The notes under the pieces were generated by a model. It was given only the letters and a program-made list of their open reading frames with translations. It was not told the DNA's origin and ran no database searches. This document shows, in pieces, positions 61,301-64,000 of a stretch of 64,000 nt of DNA; positions within the stretch are counted from its first letter, which is position 1, and every line of letters begins with the position of its first letter. This DNA is from DATBGO01 sp050011895 (lineage in GTDB: Bacteria > Actinomycetota > Actinomycetes > Streptosporangiales > Streptosporangiaceae): positions 62,001 to 126,000 of the forward strand of contig JBEKIF010000006.1 in the NCBI GenBank assembly GCA_050011895.1. The letters are read 5' to 3'. The position numbers and the translations under genes were made by a program.

Positions 61301-64000
61301 ACGCTGGTCATCCACGGAAGTCACGACCGCCTCGTCAACCCGCTGCTGGCGGCCAGGGCCGCGCGTGCCTTCGGCCGGTCGCGGGTGGTTGTGCTGCCCC
61401 GGACGGGTCATGTGGCGATGATGGAGCGGCCCGCCTGGGTGGCCAAGGAGATACGCACACTGCTGGCCAGCGCCCCGCCTGGTCCATGACGCCGGGCGAC
61501 GGGCGGCGCAGGCCAGACCTGCTGATCGCGGCCGCCCGGGTGATCCCCGCCACGACGGGATCACCCACCATCGCCCCCGGGTACGTCGCCGTTGCGGACG
61601 GCGTGATCACCGATGTCGGCGCGGGACCGCCGCCGCGAGCGCCCGACGTTGGGCTGGTCGCGGGCACGCTGCTGCCAGGTTTGGTGGATTTGCAGGTCAA
61701 CGGCTACTTCGGCGTTGAGCTGATGACGGCGGGGGCAGCCGGGTGGACCGAGGTCGCTGCCCGCCTCCCTGAGACTGGCACGACAGCGTTCCTGCCCACT
61801 TTCATTACCGCGCCGATTGGCCAGCTCAGCGCTGCGCTGCGGGCCACTGCCGGCGTGGTGCCCGCGATCGCGCGCGGTGCCAGGGTGCTCGGAGTGCACG
61901 TAGAAGGCCCCTTCATCGCGCCCAGCCGCCGGGGAGCTCATAATGAGGCGTGGATCAGCACGGCCACCCCCGCTGCCGTTGATGAGCTGCTGGCGGCTGG
62001 CGGCGGGCTGCTCGCTATGGTCACGCTGGCGCCGGAACTCGATGGCGCCCTAGCCGCGATCGACCGGCTGACCGGGGCGGGCGTGATTGTCAGCGTCGGG
62101 CACAGCGATGCGACCGCGCGGCAGGTGGCGCAAGCGGCCTCCCGCGGCGCCCGGATGGTCACGCACCTGTTCGATGCCCAGCGTCCGCTGCATCACCGCG
62201 AGCCGGGCGTCGTCGGCCAGGCGCTTGCCGATCCGCGGCTGACCAGTGGCCTGATCGCCGATCTGCGGCACGTCTGCGCCGCTGTCTGCAAGATCGCCTT
62301 CGACGCGGCGCCCGGCCGGATCGTCATCGTCACTGACGCTGCGGCCTGCGCCGGCATGCCGCCCGGCCGCTACCAGCTCGGCGGCCAGCCGATCGAGCTG
62401 CCGCCCGGGGAGGGGGCACCTCCAGTCCGAGCCGACGGCACGTTGGCCGGCTCGGGCCTGCGGATGGACACCGGCATTGCCAACATGGTCACGGCTGGGG
62501 TCGGGCTGGCCGACGCGGTCGCTGCGGCCAGCAGGATTCCCGCCGACCTGATCGGCAGGCCGGAACTCGGCAGGATTGCGCCCGGGGCAGCGGCGGATCT
62601 GGTGTGGCTGGGCGATGATATGCGAACAAACGCGACCTGGGTCGGCGGTGAGCTGGTGTATACGCGTACTAGACCGGAGCGGGCCGGATCGCCGGCCGGA
62701 TCGCTCGCCTGGGATCCAGCATGAGCGAGCGGGCCACCCGGATGAGGATGGAGATCGCATCGGCCGCACTGACCGCCTCGCCCGGGAGTGCGTGGCGGTT
62801 TGGGCCGGATGCCGCGCATGGCTCGCTCAGGACTCCCTGTGCACCTTGTGCTGGGCCGCCTGGGCCAGTGGGCGGAGGACCATCAGATCGACGTTCACGT
62901 GCGGTGGCCTAGTCACTGCCCAGGTCACGGCATCGGCAATGTCATCAGCGGTCAGCGGTTCCGCGACCCCCGCATACACGGCTGCGGCCTTCGCGTCGTC
63001 GCCACGGAAGCGGTTGAGCGCAAATTCCTCGGTCTTGACCATTCCCGGCGCGATCTCGATGACGCGGACCGGCTGGCCGCACAGCTCAAGGCGCAGGGTG
63101 GCCGCGAGTCCATGCTCGGCGTGCTTGGCTGCTACGTAGCCGCCGCCGCCCTCATAGGCGACGAACCCGGCGGTCGAGCCCATCACCACGATCGTGCCCG
63201 CGCCGGTCGCGACGAGCTTGGGCAGCAGCGCTTGAGTGACATGCAGGGTACCGAGGACGTTGACTTCGTACATGGTGAGCCAGTCGTCCGGTGCGGCGGC
63301 TGCCACCGTGTCCATGCCGATGGCTCCGCCGGCGTTACTGACCAGCACGTCGCAGCGGTCCAATGAGTCGGCCAGGCTCGCGATCGCGGCTCGGTCGGTC
63401 ACGTCCAGCTGACGAATTGTTGCTCGTCCGCCACCCTCGCGAATCCGTGCGGCAACCGCATCGAGGTGATCAGCTCGGCGGGCTGCCAGCACGACGTGAT
63501 AGTCCGCCTCGGCCAGCTTGGCGGCCGTCGCTGCTCCGATACCGATGCTGGCGCCGGTAATTACGGCTGTGCGTCGCATAGTGAGATTCTGCCAGCCTCG
63601 TGTCCTGAGACCGTTCGCCGCCAGCGGGCTGGCTGGTCGGGTTTGGGCGACGCCCGCTGGCAGGTCGGGCTCAACCGTAACTGGTCAGCTTCAGGCCGGG
63701 CAGTCAGCTTCAGGCCGGGCAGTCAGCTTCAGGCCGGGCAGTCAGCTTCAGGCCGGGCAGTCAGCTTCAGGCCGGGCAGTCAGCTTCAGGCCGGGCAGTC
63801 AGCTTCAGGCCGGGCAGTCGGGTTCAGGCCGGGTAGCGGCCCGGGACAGCGGTGAGTTGGCGGCCGCTGGGGAGGGTCCAGATGAATTGGCCGGGCTCGG
63901 TCTGATCAACGTGCCAGCCGGGAGCCTGCTTGGCGCGATGGTGCCGACGGCAACCAGCCCCGATGTTGCATTCACAGGTCCGTCCGCCTTGCTCGAACGG

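Overview
The window is chromosomal DNA from a high-GC Gram-positive bacterium (Actinomycetota). Mycothiol synthesis (mshB), DUF3117 and DUF3107 proteins, a Mycobacterium-type Sdh1 succinate dehydrogenase, an actinobacterial FdxC-DapC pair, a sigE-rseA-htrA-tatB block, DUF397/Scr1-type regulators and a 13E12-type HNH endonuclease all point there. From memory, the backbone order (mshB, fdxC-dapC, dapD, LOG protein, folP2-like, DivIVA-like, tag, DUF3117, O-methyltransferase, sigE, rseA, htrA, tatB, mrp) matches the Mycobacterium tuberculosis Rv1170-Rv1229 neighbourhood and its Streptomyces counterpart. The organism is probably a member of Streptosporangiales or a relative, but this cannot be settled from the window alone.

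Layout. 1-3.2 kb: Sdh1-type succinate dehydrogenase operon, running off the left edge. 3.4-7.5 kb: S9 peptidase, divergent mshB, membrane protein and flavin reductase. 7.5-11.3 kb: metH with a strong candidate S-adenosylhomocysteine (SAH) riboswitch in its leader. 11.5-18 kb: a tightly coupled acyl-CoA carboxylase / enoyl-CoA hydratase / AtuA-like operon for branched or terpenoid acyl-CoA breakdown. 18-21 kb: isochorismatase-like hydrolase, then ddaH-rocD (methylarginine/arginine/ornithine catabolism). 21-26 kb: CysRS, dapC, ferredoxin, a lysozyme-like protein and dapD. 26-29.4 kb: LOG protein, FolP2-like protein, DivIVA-domain protein, tag. 29.4-32.7 kb: an inserted accessory cluster with a shortened DUF574 methyltransferase, two DUF397 proteins, an XRE-DUF5753 regulator and an HATPase, resembling the whiJ/abaA-type regulatory modules of Streptomyces. 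32.7-41.5 kb: PaaG-like hydratase with a PaaX regulator, DUF3117, O-methyltransferase, the sigE envelope-stress operon with an extra RseB-like gene, htrA, tatB and mrp. 41.6-47 kb: CoA-ester lyase, Trp-Ala-Val-Gly repeat exoprotein, NUDIX, DUF6758, PHP, MarC and MBL proteins. 47-51 kb: SDR/TetR divergent pair with tandem operators, then a decayed PadR region. 51-58 kb: BtuF-like protein, RecB-like Fe-S nuclease, alpha/beta hydrolase, DEAD-box helicase, ferritin-like protein, PRC-barrel/DUF2382 and DUF3107. 58-64 kb: TetR, an unlisted acidic microprotein, Ku, alpha/beta hydrolase-nagA, SDR and the C-terminus of an HNH endonuclease.

Two themes stand out. First, short GC-rich minisatellites (15-25 bp, one about 55 bp) lie just 3' of many genes, and in at least three cases the founding unit contains the gene's own stop codon. 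In-frame minisatellites also lengthen several proteins (AtuA-like, HtrA, DivIVA-like, DUF2382, Ku, DEAD-box). Second, translation coupling is pervasive: ATGA/GTGA overlaps occur throughout, and dapC lacks any ATG/GTG/TTG for its conserved N-terminus and probably starts at a CTG overlapping the ferredoxin stop codon. The best single candidate for a specific regulatory system is the metH leader RNA, in which the aptamer closing helix and a ribosome-binding-site-sequestering hairpin compete for the same bases.
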